This document shows positions 35,230 to 46,924 of a stretch of DNA of 64,000 nt, piece by piece (the first letter of the stretch is position 1; every line of letters starts with the position of its first letter). The notes beneath the pieces are model-generated. The model did not search any database. It saw only the letters and a list, made by a program, of their open reading frames with translations, and was not told where the DNA came from. This DNA comes from Alviniconcha marisindica (Eukaryota; Mollusca; Gastropoda; Provannidae), in assembly GCA_018857735.1 (NCBI GenBank), contig JABMCL010000188.1, positions 1,473,501-1,537,500 of the forward strand, in the 5' to 3' direction. The position numbers and the translations under genes were made by a program.

Positions 35230-35360
35230 AATAATCGTGGAGTCATCTGAGCCGAGCTGTGATCCCCTGAAAAACAAAATGCGAAAAGCAGGGTGGTAGA
35301 CGGGTAGAAGACTAATCACAGTCATCCAGCACTCACTCCTCCAGCTGTGGTCCACTAAAG
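35230..35360 (-). repeat. Two extra copies of an RERE exon 5' end and acceptor
   Basis: The sequence ccgagctgtggtccactgaa at the start of exon 35066-35164 recurs as ccgagctgtgatcccctgaa (acceptor at 35266/35267) and as ccagctgtggtccactaaag (35354/35355). Both keep AG and pyrimidine tracts on the minus strand and DHS codons. Confidence 0.85.
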
Positions 35361-35774
35361 TAGTCCACAACAAACTCAGTCCTGTGAAATGCAGCACAAT
35401 CTGGGAGGGTATGATCATTTATTCAACAGTGGCTTCACAGGAAGCTAAGCAACAGTAAAAAAAAAACCATACAGTATGTGAACAAATTAATTCTTGGGAT
35501 CCCAAAGTGGGGCAGTGCTGAGAAATTAGAGCAGTTCACACTGCTGGAATCTAAGCTCAAGTCATTGGAGAGGTTCAGGCTGTCCACAGATTTGGTGGTC
35601 AAACTCAAAGGCCCAACAAATGATGGAGACCCTCTTGGCTCTTGTCACATGTTAAACGTCTTTGTCAGTCAGTCACAACTCCCTGAGGGTGATTTTATCC
35701 AAGTTTGTTGCAAACACATAAATGAAGTGCAAAACAGATTTGTATTAATGATAATCTTCTTGGCAATGAACAAC

Positions 35775-36245
35775 CCACCCAAAGAGCCAGCACACTGTAC
35801 GATACTTGGGGGACAGAGGACCTATACAAGTTCTGCTGTCCAACATACAGCCATCCAAAGAGCCAGCACACTGTACGATACTTGGGGGACAGAGGACCTG
35901 TCCTACATTGCCAGTTCTGTTGTCCAACATACAACCATCCAAAAACCCAGCACACTGTAAGATACTTGGAGGACAGAGAACCTGTCTTACACTGCCAGTT
36001 CTGTTGTCCAACATACAGCCATCTAAAGACCCAGCTCACTAAATGATACTTGGAGGACAGAGAACCTACACCACACTGCCAGTTCTGTTGTCCAACATAC
36101 ATCAATGCATCACTCTATCCAAAGACCCAGTGCACTGTATACAATACAGTGTTTGGAGGATGGAATACCATTACCAGGCAACAATTCCCCTGCCCATCCT
36201 CCATCCACCCAAACAACCAGCTCATCATATAGTGCTTGGAGGACA
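35775..36245. repeat. About 75-85-bp repeat, five to six copies
   Basis: Units with ccatccaaagagccagcaca, gatacttgggggacagagga and ctgccagttctgttgtccaac. The copies diverge by several percent and the last is partial with insertions. Confidence 0.9.
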
Positions 36246-36249
36246 GCAT

Positions 36250-37340
36250 ACTCAGACACCTTTGACCTTTCCCCTCTTCCAAACATAAGGTCCATGAGCC
36301 GCTCAAATGAAAAAGCTCTCTTATCTGTCTGCAACATTTGCAGAACACAATACCTGCACCAACTCCTCTGCCACACACCCATTAGTGCAAGACCCAGCTC
36401 CTAGTAAGGCAATGCCTAGTCCGCCAAACCGCCACCCCAATGAAGCCTACTCTCACTCAGCAATGCTGACCAGAGAGGAACCCCTCTGTCAAAAGTGGCC
36501 TCTGAATCAACCGGAAGAAAGCTGAATGAATAAAAAAACCAGATCCCAAAGGATGCTGATTCACTTTGTATCAAGAGTTTTTCAAAGATTATGGTTAGAA
36601 TGGGCTCCTTTTGTGACTGAGACCAAACTTGCAGTATTGCACTTTGTGTACAGAAGGGCCAGAGTACACAGTAAGCAGGTCAGCAGCAAACACTGTTCAA
36701 TCCCTACATATTCCTAACAGCCCCCCCCCCCTCCCCCCCAACAAAATCATTCAGTGGCATGTGCCCAGCTATATTGAAAAGAAATGAATCCACATATTGA
36801 ATTTTTTTCCACATTGTACATGTCAAATCTTCTTCCGATACACTTGCCAGGCCCGAAACACATACCCATTCACTAAAACAGTACCAACAACTGTTCTCCC
36901 CACTCCCACCCCTGGCCCAAATCCAATTCTACTGCCGATTGTCATATCTGGTCTTGAGCCGGGAAGCAAAAACTATGAGTGAATACTGATGTTCCCACCA
37001 CTAGATATTAATTAGCCAGAAACAAATGAAAGTTGGCCCTAAACCCTATTCCTGTGATGTGGTCAACGGCTTGGTCACCTCTGTCACACAGACCTTGCCC
37101 TCCCTCCCTGCCCCATGTCCACGTCCAGGGGAAAGAAAAGTGAGCCATAATTCAGCCCATCCCCAATCCATTGTTCCTGCCAGGGCTTCATCCACAGGCC
37201 ATTAGTCTGGCGGGCAGCTCAGGGGACACTGTCACCCTGTGGTAGTAGGTCAGATTTATGTCCCCTTGTCATCGTTTGTTCCCCCAGACACCTTCAGGGG
37301 CCCGTCCCACTGCTCTCTGAGCCAGACTGCAGCTTAGTCA
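36250..37340. other. RERE intron sequence, unique
   Basis: No tandem array or exon recognised; a poly-C run lies at about 36721-36738. Confidence 0.5.
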
Positions 37341-37344
37341 CGCT

Positions 37345-39378
37345 GGTGCTATCATGGCCCTCGTTATGATCATTATGAAAGGTTGTACAGGCCAGGTGGG
37401 ACCCTCCACACTCTAGCAATGTCTGAAGCTGAAACAGTGCAATTCTGAACCAGTTTGGACATTCTGAAACTGGTGTTAGCATGGCCCTCATTGTGATCAT
37501 TATGAAAGGTTGTATAGGGCAGATGGAATCCTCCACACTATAGCAATGTCTGAAGCTGAAACGGTGCAATTCTGAACCAGTTTGGACATTCTAAAACTGG
37601 TGTTAGCATGGCCCTCATTGTGATCATTATGAAAGGTTGTATAGGGCAGATGGAATCCTCCACACTCTAGCAATGTCTGAAGCTGAAACAGTGCAATTCT
37701 GAACCAGTTTGGACATTCTAAAACTGGTGTTAGCATGGCCCTCATTGTGATCATTATGAAAGGTTGTATAGGGCAGATGGAATCCTCCACACTCTAGCAA
37801 TGTCTGAAGCTGAAACAGTGCAATTCTGAACCAGTTTGGACATTCTAAAACTGGTGTTAGCATGGCCCTCATTGTGATCATTATGAAAGGTTGTATAGGG
37901 CAGATGGAATCCTCCACACTATAGCAATGTCTGAAGCTGAAACGGTGCAATTCTGAACCAGTTTGGACATTCTAAAACTGGTGTTAGCATGGCCCTCATT
38001 GTGATCATTATGAAAGGTTGTATAGGGCAGATGGAATCCTCCACACTCTAGCAATGTCTGAAGCTGAAACAGTGCAATTCTGAACCAGTTTGGACATTCT
38101 AAAACTGGTGTTAGCATGGCCCTCATTGTGATCATTATGAAAGGTTGTATAGGGCAGATGGAATCCTCCACACTATAGCAATGTCTGAAGCTGAAACAGT
38201 GCAATTCTGAACCAGTTTGGACATTCTAAAACTGGTGTTAGCATGGCCCTCATTGTGATCATTATGAAAGGTTGTATAGGGCAGATGGAATCCTCCACAC
38301 TATAGCAATGTCTGAAGCTGAAACAGTGCAATTCTGAACCAGTTTGGACATTCTAAAACTGGTGTTAGCATGGCCCTCATTGTGATCATTATGAAAGGTT
38401 GTATAGGGCAGATGGAATCCTCCACACTATAGCAATGTCTGAAGCTGAAACAGTGCAATTCTGAACCAGTTTGGACATTCTAAAACTGGTGTTAGCATGG
38501 CCCTCATTGTGATCATTATGAAAGGTTGTATAGGGCAGATGGAATCCTCCACACTATAGCAATGTCTGAAGCTGAAACGGTGCAATTCTGAACCAGTTTG
38601 GACATTCTAAAACTGGTGTTAGCATGGCCCTCATTGTGATCATTATGAAAGGTTGTATAGGGCAGATGGAATCCTCCACACTATAGCAATGTCTGAAGCT
38701 GAAATGGTGCAATTCTGAACCAGTTTGGACATTCTGAAACTGGTGTTAGCATGGCCCTCATTGTGATCATTATGAAAGGTTGTATAGGGCAGATGGAATC
38801 CTCCACACTATAGCAATGTCTGAAGCTGAAACGGTGCAATTCTGAACCAGTTTGGACATTCTGAAACTGGTGTTAGCATGGCCCTCATTGTGATCATTAT
38901 GAAAGGTTGTATAGGGCAGATGGAATCCTCCACACTATAGCAATGTCTGAAGCTGAAATGGTGCAATTCTGAACCAGTTTGGACATTCTGAAACTGGTGT
39001 TAGCATGGCCCTCATTGTGATCATTATGAAAGGTTGTATAGGGCAGATGGAATCCTCCACACTATAGCAATGTCTGAAGCTGAAACAGTGCAATTCTGAA
39101 CCAGTTTGGACATTCTGAAACTGGTGTTAGCATGGCCCTCATTGTGATCATTATGAAAGGTTGTATAGGGCAGATGGAATCCTCCACACTATAGCAATGT
39201 CTGAAGCTGAAACGGTGCAATTCTGAACCAGTTTGGACATTCTGAAACTGGTGTTAGCATGGCCCTCATTGTGATCATTATGAAAGGTTGTATAGGGCAG
39301 ATGGAATCCTCCACACTATAGCAACGTCTGAAGCTGAAACAGTGCAATTCTGAACCAGTTTGGACATTCTGAAACCAT
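37345..39378. repeat. 127-bp tandem array, about 16 copies
   Basis: A satellite-like array with a unit of 127 bases including attctgaaccagtttggaca, catggccctcattgtgatca and agatggaatcctccacacta. Copies are well over 95% alike, differing at a few sites (actatag/actctag, aacagt/aacggt/aatggt, ctaaaac/ctgaaac). The ctgaaac form dominates the right part and ctaaaac the left, indicating regional spread. Confidence 0.97.
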
Positions 39379-39379
39379 C

Positions 39380-40070
39380 TCTTTCCCTCTTCATCCCAGG
39401 CCACACAACTGAGGCATTTAAAACGAATCAGCAGCAAATAAAATTCAAGACAAAAAGTTCTTTACCACTGGTTAAAATCCCACTAAGAACTTATTGGCTT
39501 AGAAGTATGTAAGCCCGCAAATGTCCCCACAATTATTTTTTTGACTTTCAAATCTGAATCAACTTTCTCAGTAAAAGAAAAAAGGAAAAAAGAAAAGCAA
39601 GGCACAGACTTCACTTTGCATGAAGCCATCCACCGAATGACTTGATCCTGTGAACCCATACGTTTGAAGTATAAGCACCTTGCAAGACCTGGTACAGAGA
39701 ACAGCCTTTGAGATGAGTGAAATAAAATCCCTGGCAAACAAATGAGGACCCCTGGTTCTGACCCCCAGTCACGAATACAAACTTCAAAGCTTTCAACTGC
39801 ACAATTAGCACACACAGCCATAGAACAAGGGCCAAGAGATGCAACTGCTATCTTCATTTGATGTCTGCATATGTAATTGCTCCTTGAATTTACGACTCTC
39901 CCTTTGATGGCCTCTTATTCAGGAGCGTTTAGGACTTTTTTTCCCCACTGGGGCTGTGATGGAGCACTGGGTAATGTTGCAGATAGCAAGCCTCTTTCTC
40001 TACTGATTGCTGTTTTCACTTTAGACCCAACCCATTATCAGTTGATGCACTGAGACCCACAGCAATCCAG
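39380..40070. other. RERE intron sequence, unique
   Basis: No repeat or exon recognised. Confidence 0.5.
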
Positions 40071-40072
40071 CT

Positions 40073-40156
40073 CAGTGTGTGTGTGTGTGTGTGTGTGTGT
40101 GAGTGAGTGTGTGTGTGTCCCTGTGTGTGTGTGCACACGATATATTGCATGTGCAA

Positions 40157-40190
<34 letters not shown>

Positions 40191-40400
40191 GCGCAAGAAT
40201 GCACACAATGTGTGTGTACATGATGCACTGTGTGTGTGTGTGTGACGTGTAAGTGTGTGTACACAACATAATGCATGTGTGCGTGCAATGTATGTGTGTA
40301 CATGAGGCAATGCATGTGTGTGTGTGTGTGCAATGTGTGTGTGTGTACATGATACAATGTGTGTGTGCGTGTGTGTGTGTGTGTGTGTGATGTGCACACA
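40073..40400. repeat. TG/GT-rich microsatellite cluster
   Basis: Several GT runs separated by acacgatatattgcatgtgc, catgatgcactgtg and acatgaggcaatgcatg interruptions. Alternating purine-pyrimidine sequence may adopt Z-form DNA. Open frames of His/Thr-Cys type are artefacts. Confidence 0.93.
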
Positions 40401-41699
40401 TGTGCCTCCACGCATGCATGCTGTGAAGCAGACAGCTGTGTATCTGTCACACTTGTGCCCAATATCCACCAGCTGTTTACACTTTATTATATCGCCAAGG
40501 ACGTGGAACCGTTTGTTGCCTCATATTTATGTTTTTACCGATACCTGCCACTTTTCAATAAAGGCAGTAGATGGCGGTGACAGGGGAGTTTTTGGAGCAG
40601 GGTGACTGTGAAACATTTCACATTTCCCTTTACTGGGAGTCACTTGACTGAGAAGGGCAGCTGGTGGGGTGGCAATGGTTATGCACATAATACACAGTTG
40701 ATAAAACTGGCTGCTTTGTCTACAGTGACTAGTAAACACCAGCAGCATCTCACGCCTCAGTCAGTATCACTATCACCCTCTGCCTGGTGCCATCATCCAG
40801 AACATATGGACTCCAAAGTTAACAGCTGTGTAGTAAGACTCTATCTAAGCTGGGTGTAGACTGCAATTAGCTTATCATTTATTTGCATATTTCTTTATTT
40901 ATAAACCATTTCATTCTGACCAGCATGGTTTGTGCCTTCTTCTTTTTTCTTTTTTTTACATACTGTATAACTGGAAATTTGATGAAAAGGAAAAAATGTA
41001 AAAAATATATTATTCAACATTATCACAACACTGCTACTGAGAAACAAGGGGTGTCAGACACAAACCAACCAACCCCAATGTTAGGCGTGCAAACACACTG
41101 TTGCAGTCAAGTGAAATACCACACACACCCCCACCCCCCCCCCCTATAATCGGTGGTGTGTGTGAAGGCAGTAGGTCACAGCTCCTGCCTGCCTACCCAG
41201 ATTGGCAAATCTGTACCAAACGGGTGTAACGAGGCCTCTAAAGAGGAACATCCCTCCCAGCATTTAGGAGGAGGTGAATGTGACCAGTGAGCCATCGCTG
41301 CCATCACAACAGAGCAGTTTCACACCTTTCCGTCTACCCTGGGTGGTCCGCTTGTGCTGTACACCGGTGTTTGTGTGCTGGGTAAACTCTTCCCGTACTT
41401 CCCGCCTACGGCTGTGACGGCCGGTCTTTTCAGCCCAGCTAAACAGTCGAGCTTCGGCGTGTAGATGTGTCCCCGCTGTTAAAAGGTTACACATTCGGGC
41501 GCAGGAGTGTTTTGACAGTCCTGACCTAGAGTGGGAAGCTTTCCACGTACAAGGCAACACAACATCTCTCGTTTTGTGACCTCCGAAGCAGACGGGCTTT
41601 CAGCGCGCAAGTACACGGCGATGGTCTCCGTTGAAGGAAACGCGAGTGGGATGCTTTCAACACACAAACACCCGGCAACCTCTCCGTTCGTTGGCCTTG

Positions 41700-41737
<38 letters not shown>

Positions 41738-42490
41738 GCTGGACGGACGAAATCGGTTCAGAGATTCAGCGTTACGTCCGTTGCCTTTGTACACGCTCTC
41801 CCGTCCTTCTTGTCTGTGTGCGTGCGTGTGCACTTGCACACACAGTGACGGCTTGTTGTTCCACAGATCGCAGCCCTCCCACCTTGTTGTTTGCTGCACA
41901 CAATTACGGCAGGTGGGGGACACACAACAGTCTCCCACTCCCCCCAAATCACTTCATTCTCTTCCCTTGGATTTTTCGCTACCTTAAAACACAGAAAAAA
42001 GAAGAAGAAGAAGGGAGAAAAAAAAACTTTCAAGACATCATCACCCCCCTCCTCCCCACTCCCCAAAGCTTAGAGCATTAAAAACAACTACCACAAAAAC
42101 GACGACGGCGTTAGCAGCATTCCAACTGCTTCGCAATTTTCCTCCCCAGTTGCCTACACCGTGTTTACATTTTCTCCTCCTCTGAAACCAGAATGCCGGT
42201 CTTTCCACAACAACTGCTCAACCCATCAGCGGCACTGGTATCAACATCATCTGAAGAACCGAGTGGTTCCAGACTCGTCTTCCTTCATCGCTGCAGCCAT
42301 TCTCCCAACAGCCCCAAAAAAGTGAGGCCCAGTCAATAATGAATCATCTGCCGCTGCCATCTTGCACGGGAGGGCTGTGCCAGATTTGTCCTGCCACTCT
42401 GATTAATGCTGCTTTCACTCCGAACGCCATCCACAATGAAGCAGCACCCTCTTACTGCCTTCCGCCGCCATTGTAGTTTCATGTTTCGGT
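40401..42490. other. RERE intron sequence with poly-G tract and CpG-rich stretch
   Basis: Unique sequence. 41230-42480 is richer in CpG than its surroundings. It contains a run of 35 G (41701-41735), and two GCC-GC-GCCAT strings near 42350 and 42468 resemble YY1-type ATGGCGGC sites. No exon found. Confidence 0.4.
41701..41735. repeat. Poly-G tract of 35
   Basis: An uninterrupted run of 35 G on the plus strand, the longest homopolymer in the window. Confidence 0.97.
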
Positions 42491-42494
42491 CTTC

Positions 42495-42581
42495 GTGTGT
42501 TGGCGCAAAGCTACAAGTAATTCCTGCTGCTATGTTCGGGTCTGTGTGTGGTGCAAGATTGTAAGCAGTTCCCACAGCTAT

Positions 42582-42639
<58 letters not shown>

Positions 42640-42805
42640 GGTGTGTGTGTGTGTGCTGGTGCAAAGTTGTGAATGACTCCAGCAGCTGTATTCTTATATA
42701 TTCGGGTCTGTGCGTGGTGCAAAATTGTGAGTGATTCCCACAGCTATATTTTATACATATATTTGACTGCGTGTGCTGGTGCAAAGTTGTGAGCCATCCC
42801 ACAGC
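42495..42805. repeat. About 75-bp repeat with embedded AT microsatellite
   Basis: Five degraded copies of tggtgcaaagttgtgagtga then tcccacagctatat. One copy has expanded into a pure AT run at about 42581-42636. The AT run is self-complementary and could extrude a cruciform. Confidence 0.88.
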
Positions 42806-42809
42806 ACCA

Positions 42810-43670
42810 AAGCATGGACAACAAGCATGCTACTGTCCGCTGGAAGAGTCGAGTTCCTGGAGTCTGCCTGGTTCATTTGGGTGGCTAGGCTGGAGAGGGG
42901 ACACTCATGAACTCGCTCAGAACGTAACAGCGATATACAAGCTTATGCTTATGCATTATTACCCCCCCCCTCTGTTTTATTAATCTATTAATATTTACTG
43001 TTGGACAGGAAGCTTTTTTTCTCTCTACTTTATATGTGTGCGTCTGTAACTCTGCTTTTGTTTTGGTGTACGACCATGGATTAGTCTTAAACGCCTTTGC
43101 ACTGCTTATTCTGCTAGTTGTTCTAGTGGTTATTTTGGCCAGATTTCGGCCTGCTCTGGTGTGGTGTAGGGTGCGTGTATCACACATGTATACAAACACA
43201 CGCATGCATGCAAGCACATGTGTGCCCCCCCCATGTACATCGAGTTATGGGGATCATACATACTGTGTGCATACTGAAAGGTGGAACTCTTCATGGAGTT
43301 GACACACTGTACCCCCGGTGAGGAGGAAGGGGGGGGGGGGGGGGGGGGAACTCAGCCTACTGCAGGCCAGTGCTCTCCTCCGACTGCTGCCGTCTCCACC
43401 GCCCATTGGCTGGCGGGCTCTTTGGGGCCCTGCCTCCACCCCCCTCCTTCTCCACAATACAGCCTCTTCTTTCTCTGCTTAGCCCGTGTAGGCTGTCAGC
43501 ACAATTAAGCCAGCCACCGCCTTCAATGGCTCGCCACACCCCATTGATTCCAGCCCCGGCTTCAAATTCTTGTTTTGTTGCGGGGTAGTGTTTTTTTCCT
43601 GCGCGTTCACTACTTTACGCCTGAGAGCTGTGTGGAAGTTGTGATAATCTCCAAGCTGGAAAGGGAGGCC
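42810..43670. other. RERE intron sequence
   Basis: Unique, with a poly-C run near 42962 and a G run of 20 at 43329-43348. No exon recognised. Confidence 0.5.
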
Positions 43671-43679
43671 TGAACCACA

Positions 43680-44100
43680 CGATCACCCGTTTATCACAGC
43701 CCCCTTACCGACCAGCTGTTTATCACAGCCCCCTTACCGATCATCTGTTTATCACAGCCCTCTTACCGATCACCTGTTTATCACAGCCCCCTTGCCGATC
43801 ACCTGTTTATCACAGCCCTCTTACCGATCACCTGTTTATCACAGCCCCCTTACCGATCACCTGTTTATCACAGCCCCCTTACCTATCACCTGCTTATCAC
43901 AGCCCCCTTACCGATCACCTGTTTATCACAGCCCCCTTACCTATCACCTGCTTATCACAGCCCCCTTACCTATCACCTGCTTATCACAGCCCCCTTACCC
44001 ATCACCTGTTTATCACAGCCCCCTTACCTATCACATGCTTATCATATGCATAGCCCTCTTACCGATCACCTGTTTATCACAGCCCCATTACCGATCACTG
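43680..44100. repeat. 29-bp minisatellite, about 14 copies
   Basis: Units gatcacctgtttatcacagc then ccccttacc, with cctatcacctgctt variants. Stop-free in one plus frame (ITCLSQPPYRSPVYHSPL type), giving a 208-codon artefact. Confidence 0.95.
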
Positions 44101-44104
44101 CCTA

Positions 44105-45265
44105 AAGTGTTACCTGGAGAACAAACAGGTCACCCCAGCTGCATCCTTGTCCATTGCCTGTACCCGGAAAGGGACACTTATTTATATCTCACTTACTGTT
44201 CACGGGTGACCCAGATTCGTCAAATGGTGCTCTGCCCGAGAAGTACCACCGAGGTACACTCATGCTGTCCCCTCACATGCAGTTTTGTTGTCGTGTGTTT
44301 TGTTCGCTGTGACGGCGAGCCTGTGCTTACTCTGACGTATCTTCTGTGTTTGTTTCATCTATGTTGTTGTATTGCTTGCACTTGCGTCACGTCACATACA
44401 TACGCTACAAGCAGCTGATTTGAAGGTGTGCTAACTAAACACGCTGCAAATTATGTGAAGTGAATGTTAACCAGGACGAGATTTAAAATAAAATATACAA
44501 AAAATATGCTGAAGATGTACTCTATGTTCACGAATATAATATGTAATATACTGAAAGTGTTTAGTGTCACTGGCATCTTCAAAACTGAATAATTGCTGTA
44601 GCCCTGCCCCTCCCTCCAAAAACACAACCACCACAACCACACACACACACACACACTCCATCCCCACCACGTCATGTCACACAGAACATCACACACCTGA
44701 CAAAGTACCAGCAGTCAAACACACAGCACGTCAAACAATAATTAGTGATAAAAACCAAAGCATGCAATCCCATCCATCAGACAAGGGCACAGATGCTGTG
44801 AAAGATAGGCAGGAGACACCTCAACCCCGTCCAACGCCCAGACACTGACGCCAGCTGGGTCTGTCTATCTGTCTTATCTATTGTGGGCCCCCAACCCTGC
44901 CTGGACTCCGTGTCACTGAAATCTCTCTCAATCCCCACTTACACTTACACTCCAACGTACAACACAAACTCCAAGCACTGGTTTACGACATCCTTCCTTT
45001 GGAGGAGGGTGCCGGAAAGCGATGTTCGGAGTGTGCGTACAACTGTCAGTAGATGGCCGGAAACGGGGTGTAAAGTGTGCAGCCCGACTATCTCCACAGC
45101 CCGTCTTAACCCCATGGATGGCGCCATGCCCCCCCCCCCCCCACAAAAATAAAACAAAAAACGCACAGGAAATGGATCAGAGGAGCACGGTGGCTCTACT
45201 GTGGGCTATGAACACATGGGGTGTGGATACATATTACACCCAAGGATGCACATGCCATGTCATAT
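44105..45265. other. RERE intron sequence, unique
   Basis: No array or exon recognised. A short CA run lies near 44640 and a poly-C run near 45130. Confidence 0.5.
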
Positions 45266-45395
45266 AACATACATAATTTAGTTCTGACACTGGCTTTTCC
45301 ATAGAAACAGGCTTGGGTTCCATTTGTTATATAACATATATAATTTAGTTCTGACACTGGCTTTTCCATGGAAACAGGCTTGGGTTCCATCTGTT
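45262..45395. repeat. Two-copy about 68-bp direct repeat
   Basis: Two near-identical copies containing taatttagttctgacactgg and cttttccatagaaacaggct. Confidence 0.93.
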
Positions 45396-45751
45396 CTGTG
45401 CACTTTTTCTGGTGAGGCTATAATCGAATACAATTGTCTGACGTAAGTTTAATCATGCCTGAGATGAGCAATGACTGTGAGAAGCACCACCAGAACTTAT
45501 CTTTGTAAGTGCCTTCAGGAATGGGTATCACTATCACTACAATGTCTCAACTATCGAAGCTGAGGCACGGCCATCAAGACTTGCAACATGATATGGAATG
45601 ACGGCAAGTTATCACCAATCAACTCGGAAGTTTTCGCACACAAAATCTGACGTCTTCGTACAGAGTGTGAGATAAGGCGTCACTGTAATCTGAATCAACC
45701 CAAGCAAGTCTAAACCTGCCCCGTGACGTGACGAGGTAGGCACGCTGTGAG

Positions 45752-46750
45752 CAACAATGAGGCTCAGCCGTGAACAACATCAAGCGGACAATGTCAATGA
45801 GGCTCAGCCGTGAACAACATCAAGCGGACAATGTCAATGAGGCTCAGCCGTGAACAACATCAAGCGGACAATGTCAATGAGGCTCAGCCGTGAACAACAT
45901 CAAGCGGACAATGTCAATGAGGCTCAGCCGTGAACAACATCAAGCGGACAATGTCAATGAGGCTCAGCCGTGAACAACATCAAGCGGACAATGTCAATGA
46001 GGCTCAGCCGTGAACAACATCAATGAGGCTCAGCCGTGAACAACATCAAGCGGACAACGTCAATGAGGCTCAGCCGTGAACAACCTCAAGCGGACAATGT
46101 CAATGAGGCTCGGCCGTGAACAACGTCAAGCGGACAATGTCAATGAGGCTCGGCCGTGAACAACGTCAAGCGGACAATGTCAATGAGGCTCGGCCGTGAA
46201 CAACGTCAAGCGGACAATGTCAATGAGGCTCGGCCGTGAACAACGTCAAGCGGACAATGTCAATGAGGCTCGGCCGTGAACAACGTCAAGCGGACAATGT
46301 CAATGAGGCTCGGCCGTGAACAACGTCAAGCGGACAATGTCAATGAGGCTCGGCCGTGAACAACGTCAAGCGGACAATGTCAATGAGGCTCGGCCGTGAA
46401 CAACGTCAAGCGGACAATGTCAATGAGGCTCGGCCGTGAACAACGTCAAGCGGACAATGTCAATGAGGCTCGGCCGTGAACAACGTCAAGCGGACAATGT
46501 CAATGAGGCTCAGCCGTGAACAACGTCAAGCGGACAATGTCAATGAGGCTCAGCCGTGAACAACATCAAGCGGACAACGTCAATGAGGCTCAGCCGTGAA
46601 CAACGTCAAGCGGACAACGTCAATGAGGCTCAGCCGTGAACAACATCAAGCGGACAACGTCAATGAGGCTCAGCCGTGAACAACATCAAGCGGACAATGT
46701 CAATGAGGCTCAGCCGTGAACAACATCAAGCGGACAATGTCAATGAGGCA
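45752..46750. repeat. 40-bp minisatellite, about 25 copies, next to the SANT exon
   Basis: Units caatgaggctcagccgtgaa then caacatcaagcggacaatgt. Two variants form blocks: cagccg...aacatc at the left and right, and cggccg...aacgtc in the middle (about 46105-46500). One truncated unit lies near 46020. The array ends within 20 bases of the donor of the SANT exon. Confidence 0.97.
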
Positions 46751-46768
46751 CGGTGATGATGAACTCAC

Positions 46769-46895
46769 AGAATTCAACGTCGGGCTGCGAGGAGCGTGTG
46801 GTCTTCTTGCCCTTCTTCAGTTTCTTCACCTGGCCCCGGTTGCTCAGAGCATTCTGTGTCTTCTTCCAGAAGTAGTAGTACTCAATCAGCTCGCC
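46769..46895 (-). CDS. RERE: RERE exon: C-terminal half of SANT domain
   Basis: The exon encodes 42 codons plus one base, starting GELIEYYYFWKKTQNAL and ending in PDVEF. This matches the vertebrate RERE segment GELITFYYYWKKTPEA...SSEF, which is the third helix of the SANT domain followed by a basic KKLKKGKK tract. The acceptor is ttcag/GGC and the donor is TTCT/gtgagt. It starts in phase 0 and ends in phase 1. SANT with ELM2 is the HDAC-recruiting surface in this family. The exon is tightly flanked by two unrelated minisatellites, a 40-bp array whose last unit ends about 20 bases from the donor and a 28-bp array starting about 30 bases beyond the acceptor. The exon supplying the first SANT helices should lie upstream at higher coordinates and was not found. 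Confidence 0.92.
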
Positions 46896-46924
46896 CTGAA
46901 ACCAAAGACACACAAGTTGACCTC

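Larger units (their letters stand above)
12030..46895 (-). other. RERE: RERE/atrophin gene span (partial, 5' end outside window)
   Basis: Thirteen minus-strand exons assemble into one continuous frame that follows vertebrate RERE in order: SANT end, GATA finger, KPVKEE segment, acidic linker, IKxE segment, LDRG motif, Atro box, RE-dipeptide helix, His-rich motif. Known family role: a nuclear co-repressor that recruits histone deacetylases through ELM2/SANT and binds Tailless/TLX-type nuclear receptors through the Atro box. Exon phases are 0-1, 1-1, 1-0, 0-0, 0-0, 0-2, 2-0, 0-1, 1-2, 2-1, 1-1, 1-1, 1-1, with no conflict at any junction. Introns range from about 0.43 kb to 11.6 kb, and most of the longer ones contain minisatellites. 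The BAH, ELM2 and N-terminal SANT exons were not found up to 64000, so the preceding intron probably exceeds 17 kb. Confidence 0.9.

Noticed and set aside
40016..40469. His/Thr-rich frames of 115-148 codons
   Set aside because: Translation of a GT microsatellite cluster.
45752..46750. CRISPR-like regular 40-bp repeats
   Set aside because: No unique spacers, eukaryotic intron setting and no cas genes; it is a minisatellite.
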